A DNA stretch of 64,000 nucleotides from Geobacter sp. (GTDB lineage Bacteria > Desulfobacterota > Desulfuromonadia > Geobacterales > Pseudopelobacteraceae), in the NCBI GenBank assembly GCA_003574895.1, contig PJFB01000004.1, positions 268,208-332,207 of the forward strand, in the 5' to 3' direction. Both the position numbers and the translations under genes were made by a program. Under the pieces are notes generated by a model, which saw only the letters and a program-made list of their open reading frames with translations, had not been told where the DNA came from and made no database searches. This document shows, one piece after another, positions 60,971 through 64,000 of this stretch (its first letter is position 1; every line of letters starts with the position of its first letter).

Positions 60971-63025
60971 CTACATGGATGCCGCAATGGCCGCGACTTG
61001 GTCTGCTGTCAACGGAGTTGACCCAGTGGCAAGGAACTTAGCCATGCCGCCCCGATTGGCATTGATCGCCGCCTGGATCTGGGCCGCGGTCCTTGCCCCC
61101 AGCGTACCATGGCAACCATAGCAATATTGTGTGTAGAGCGCCGCACCATCTATTACCGGGGCAATAACGGTCGTGGTGGCCGTGGCCTGGGCCGAGGCAA
61201 CGCCTTCACCGGCGCTGTTCACTGCCGTCACAACGTAGTAGTAGCTGGTTCCGGCAGCAAGGCCGGTCTGGACATAGGGGCTGGCAGCGTTGGTAATTTT
61301 GGCGCCGCTGGTTTTAGTGACCCCGGATGTCGTAGCATAATAGACATTGTACGAAGTGGCCCCGGAAACCGCCGACCAGGTGATGGACACCTGGTTGGTG
61401 CCGCCGGTTGCGGTTACCCCGGTCGGAGCGGCAGGCACGGCAACAACAGGTGCGGGGTTGGTGGTGGCCATTGCCTGGGCCGACGCCTGGCTTTCACCAA
61501 CACTGTTAACGGCGGTGACAATGAAATAATAACTGCTGCCGGCTATAAGCCCGGTATTGACATAGGGGCTGGTTACGGCGGCGATCTTGGTCCCGGTGGC
61601 CGTGGTTACGCCGCTGGATGTTGAGCGGTACAGGTTGTACGAGGTGGCCCCGGAAACGGCCGGCCAGGTGATGGTCACCTGATTGGCTCCTCCCACCGCC
61701 GTGACGCCGGTCGGGGCGGCGGGAGCGGTAGGCGCCGGAACCGCTGCCAGGGTCGTGGCCGCCACCTGGACCGAGGCTGCGCCTTCACCGGTATTGTTCA
61801 GGGCGGTTACGATGTAATAGTAGGTGGTGCCGCTGGCAAGTCCGGATTGAACGGCTGGGCTGGTAACATTTGCGATCTTGGTGCCGTTTGCCGTGGTTAC
61901 CCCGGATTGGGTCGAGTAATAGATATTATAAGAGGTAGCACCGGAAACCATTGGCCAGGATATGGTTGCCTGGTTGGTGCCTCCCACTGCCATGACCCCC
62001 TGCGGTGCGGCCGGAACGTTCGGTACCGGTGTTTGTACCGTACTGGTGCCAGCCGAGGCCTGGGCCGAGGCAGCGCTCTCGCCAGCGCCGTTCACCGCGG
62101 TAACTATGTAGTAATAGGTGGTGCCGCTGGCCAGACCGCTCTGGACATAGGGGGAGGTGGCGTTGGCGATCTTGGTGCCGCTGGTGGTGGTAACTCCGGG
62201 TGTTGTGGCATAGTAGACATTGTAAGCGACCGCATTAGCACTGGCGCTCCAGGTGAGGGTCACCTGGTTGGCTCCGCCAACCGCACTCAATCCGGTTGGG
62301 GCCGCCGGCACGGCAGGAATTGCAGGCACGTTGCCTGGATAAAAGTTGCCATTGGCAATGTCGGTTACCTTGCCGCTGAAGATCACGGCAGAGGTCTTTG
62401 CATTTATTATCGACAGAATCCCGTTGGAAACGGTTATTTTCACGTTGTCGAACATTTCATCGAGATCAAGGTGATTGGCAATGTATTTGCCGGTGATCGG
62501 GTTGGTATGATTTGCGTTATAGCGCACTAGCAGAGGCTGGATCTTGGTGAGCAGGGTATTGATGGATGCCGAGAGATTGGAACTGATCCTTTTGCGGGTA
62601 TCCGAATCATCCTTGTTATACGCCTCAGCCGGATCATCGACTCCAGCCGCGCTGGCCACGATCACGTTTGATAGCGGGTTGATGTTGGCGGTACCGGTGC
62701 CGTCGGCATAGGAGTACAGCGTGTAATTGGCACCGGCGGCGCTCCCCTTTGCCTGAAGAATATAGGGTGCTTTCATGTCGGTGACGTCGATGGCGTAGGA
62801 GCCGTCATTGCCGATAACCGTTGTTTTTACCTGGGGAGTGGCGGAGGAGTCCTTGAGGCTGACTTGTCCGGCCAAAGGGGCGCCGACAGAGGCCGTGCCG
62901 CCCACCACCTGGGAAGAGATCCCTCCGCTGTCTCCGTTGCTGCCGCAGCCCGAAAGCATCAGGCCAATGACCAACAAAGATAACGTAGTTACGGCTGCTA
63001 TGGCCCTTTTCATCAAACCGTTCAT
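60971..63025 (-). CDS. lipoprotein with four fibronectin III repeats and a C-terminal haem site
   Basis: 684 residues. The ATG six bases after AAAGGAG starts MNGLMKRA; a lipobox LMLSGC follows. Residues about 30-260 form a carboxypeptidase-regulatory-like or beta domain. Four fibronectin III domains of about 92 residues occupy 270-630, each ending in a TYYYIVTAVN-type strand; they are close copies of one another in DNA. A cytochrome c domain closes the protein, with haem site YCYGCHGTLG and probable axial Met in RGGMAKFL. Two tandem GEMM riboswitches lie upstream. Surface-displayed electron transfer is likely. Confidence 0.9.
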   Translation of the reverse strand: MNGLMKRAIAAVTTLSLLVIGLMLSGCGSNGDSGGISSQVVGGTASVGAPLAGQVSLKDSSATPQVKTTVIGNDGSYAIDVTDMKAPYILQAKGSAAGANYTLYSYADGTGTANINPLSNVIVASAAGVDDPAEAYNKDDSDTRKRISSNLSASINTLLTKIQPLLVRYNANHTNPITGKYIANHLDLDEMFDNVKITVSNGILSIINAKTSAVIFSGKVTDIANGNFYPGNVPAIPAVPAAPTGLSAVGGANQVTLTWSASANAVAYNVYYATTPGVTTTSGTKIANATSPYVQSGLASGTTYYYIVTAVNGAGESAASAQASAGTSTVQTPVPNVPAAPQGVMAVGGTNQATISWPMVSGATSYNIYYSTQSGVTTANGTKIANVTSPAVQSGLASGTTYYYIVTALNNTGEGAASVQVAATTLAAVPAPTAPAAPTGVTAVGGANQVTITWPAVSGATSYNLYRSTSSGVTTATGTKIAAVTSPYVNTGLIAGSSYYFIVTAVNSVGESQASAQAMATTNPAPVVAVPAAPTGVTATGGTNQVSITWSAVSGATSYNVYYATTSGVTKTSGAKITNAASPYVQTGLAAGTSYYYVVTAVNSAGEGVASAQATATTTVIAPVIDGAALYTQYCYGCHGTLGARTAAQIQAAINANRGGMAKFLATGSTPLTADQVAAIAASM

Positions 63026-63220
63026 TATTACTCCTTTCATGGCAGGTGTATTTTGCTGGTGGCAATCATTAATTCCTGGCATTGTTTCTCCTTGTCTCCT
63101 TGCTGCTATTGAACCGTGCAGCAACTGTTGGTGTTTTTCCGACTTGGCACCACTGCCCAATTTGTGATGAGTCGCTACTGACCGCTACGCCACGATCCGG
63201 TTCCGACCTGACTGGGCACA

Positions 63221-63337
63221 AAAAAAGCCGGGACCGAATATCGTGTGATATTTCGGCGACCCGGCTGTCTCAGTGAGACCCTATAGGCTTTCCGCCCCAT
63301 CCTCGCGAATGGTTAAGTATTATCGTGTACCACCAAA
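63221..63337 (-). ncRNA. GEMM-I riboswitch, gene-proximal copy (cGAMP-type), with terminator
   Basis: On the minus strand: ACACGATAATACTTAACC, a CATTCGCGAGGATG hairpin, GGGGCGGAAAGCC, GGGTCTC/GAGAC, then AGCCGGGTCGCCG. The last element is also the 5' arm of a terminator: GCCGGG and its continuation pair with TATTCGGTCCCGGC before seven T residues. The base at the position equal to G20 of the Vc2 riboswitch is A, as in cyclic AMP-GMP binders. It is nearly identical to the copy 225 bases upstream. Confidence 0.85.
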
Positions 63338-63445
63338 TGTTGCCTCTGCCGATTCCGCAATCAGTGCGCATCAGCATGAAGACCCGCCTTTACAGACGTG
63401 TTCGACTTACAGCACCTAAACCTCCCTTTAGCAGATTTTGGCTAC

Positions 63446-63562
63446 AAAAAAAGCCGGATTGCCGAAATCCATGTGACATTTCGGCAACCCGGCTGTCTCA
63501 GTGAGACCCTGTGGGCTTTCCGCCCCACCCTCGCGGATGGTTAAGTATTATCGTGTACCACT
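63446..63562 (-). ncRNA. GEMM-I riboswitch, promoter-proximal copy (cGAMP-type), with terminator
   Basis: Same order as the other copy: ACACGATAATACTTAACC, a CATCCGCGAGGGTG hairpin, GGGGCGGAAAGCC, GGGTCTCACTGAGAC, and AGCCGGGTTGCCGAAATG, which can pair with ATTTCGGCAATCCGGC to form a terminator followed by T residues. It also has A at the G20-equivalent position. The terminator arms differ between the copies by compensating changes, showing that both hairpins are maintained. Confidence 0.85.
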
Positions 63563-63586
63563 TTTATAAGGTAAAAAACTGGATAG

Positions 63587-63615
63587 ACCATATCACGACA
63601 TACCATTATGGTCAA
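63587..63615 (-). promoter_or_regulatory. candidate promoter of the riboswitch-controlled gene
   Basis: On the minus strand TTGACC and TATGGT are 17 bases apart; transcription would begin near 63580, just ahead of the first riboswitch. Confidence 0.45.
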
Positions 63616-63955
63616 GAATTAATTGACCTGCCATCTGCTCGCAAATAAAAGGAGCTGGTCCATTCAGATACTATTATTTATATACACCCCTTAACACATA
63701 CATCTACGCCAGTAACGCCTTGATATTACTAAAATAGTGCATTAACGCAACTAAAACCGGTGTATCAACAGACTATACACTTCTCTGCATATTTCATTTC
63801 CACCGCATATGGCGATCCATTCTGCCAAAAAGAATTATTGTAGCAATATTGGTATGTTGCGCCTTATTATGGGATAAAAATCATATTTGGCACAGCTGAT
63901 GCTACATCTAAATCAAAAGCAATCAACGCCACTAAACATAAAATAGGAGGATGTC
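63616..63955. other. AT-rich divergent upstream region
   Basis: About 340 bases with no gene. It must hold the promoter of the gene starting at 63956; several AT-rich -10-like stretches are present, none convincing. Confidence 0.4.
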
Positions 63956-64000
63956 ATGAAAGCACTCGCCACTTTAATCGGAACAATCGCACCGGCCACG
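63956..64000 (+). CDS. start of an unidentified, probably exported protein (3' partial)
   Basis: Fifteen codons, MKALATLIGTIAPAT, behind a good AGGAGG site five bases before the ATG. The basic start and hydrophobic run look like a signal peptide. The rest lies outside the window, so nothing more can be said. Confidence 0.6.
   Translation, partial: MKALATLIGTIAPAT

Noticed and set aside
1..64000. tRNA, rRNA, CRISPR arrays, intact insertion sequences or prophage
   Set aside because: Read through both strands; no cloverleaf, regular spacer array, transposase or phage structural gene was recognised.

Overview
The window is high-GC chromosomal DNA. Several traits suggest a member of the Geobacterales (Geobacter, Pelobacter or a relative): an ETF:quinone oxidoreductase with its ETF, a Hox-type NAD-linked hydrogenase module, several secreted multihaem or single-haem c-type cytochromes, Cache-domain hybrid histidine kinases, sigma-54 control, and GEMM-I riboswitches whose bases match the cyclic AMP-GMP subtype described from Geobacter. 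The genus is inferred from gene content, not from a marker gene.

Layout. 0-8.4 kb: a 5'-truncated ETF:quinone oxidoreductase, etfB, etfA, hypE, a hybrid sensor kinase, a YbaK deacylase and an ArgA-like acetyltransferase. 8.4-11.8 kb: a tight hoxEFUY-like operon with no hoxH after it. 11.8-16.5 kb: a YbhB-like protein, slyX, an OvoA-type ovothiol enzyme, a Cys-rich FKBP isomerase and a J-domain protein. 16.5-17.1 kb: a tiny promoter/palindrome/terminator unit. 17.1-26.1 kb: a PatB-like lyase, two cytochromes c, a small Zn-ribbon protein, a rhomboid protease, a PrmA-like methyltransferase, an acyl-CoA dehydrogenase and an aldehyde dehydrogenase, with intergenic repeats and a GIY-YIG gene remnant between them.

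26-50 kb is an accessory region. A plus-strand run encodes mostly exported or hydrolytic proteins: a phospholipase C-like protein, a DUF6345 protein, an RNase T2, a caspase-family protease and an endonuclease/exonuclease/phosphatase. A broken copy of the DUF6345 gene tail lies between two hairpin elements. Facing this run is a minus-strand operon from 43.5 to 36.4 kb. It starts at a sequence that fits the sigma-54 consensus and encodes two glycine-rich paralogues, an HExxH protein, two proteins I do not recognise, an alpha-oxoamine-synthase-like PLP enzyme, a coupled 40-residue peptide and an amidohydrolase. A sigma-54 activator gene meets its far end. I consider this operon the best candidate for an undescribed system. 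A secreted protein behind a probable GEMM riboswitch, alanine dehydrogenase, an EamA transporter and a papain/serine-hydrolase fusion follow.

50-64 kb: a MarR/MFS pair, a GlxA-type regulator with a DUF2917 protein, a CHAP/TPR pair, and a likely copper-acquisition operon (Cys-rich protein, NosA/OprC-like receptor with a CxxxM motif, TonB, NosL-like protein). The end carries a lipoprotein with four fibronectin III repeats and one haem site, preceded on its own strand by two tandem GEMM-I riboswitches, and then the first codons of a divergent gene.
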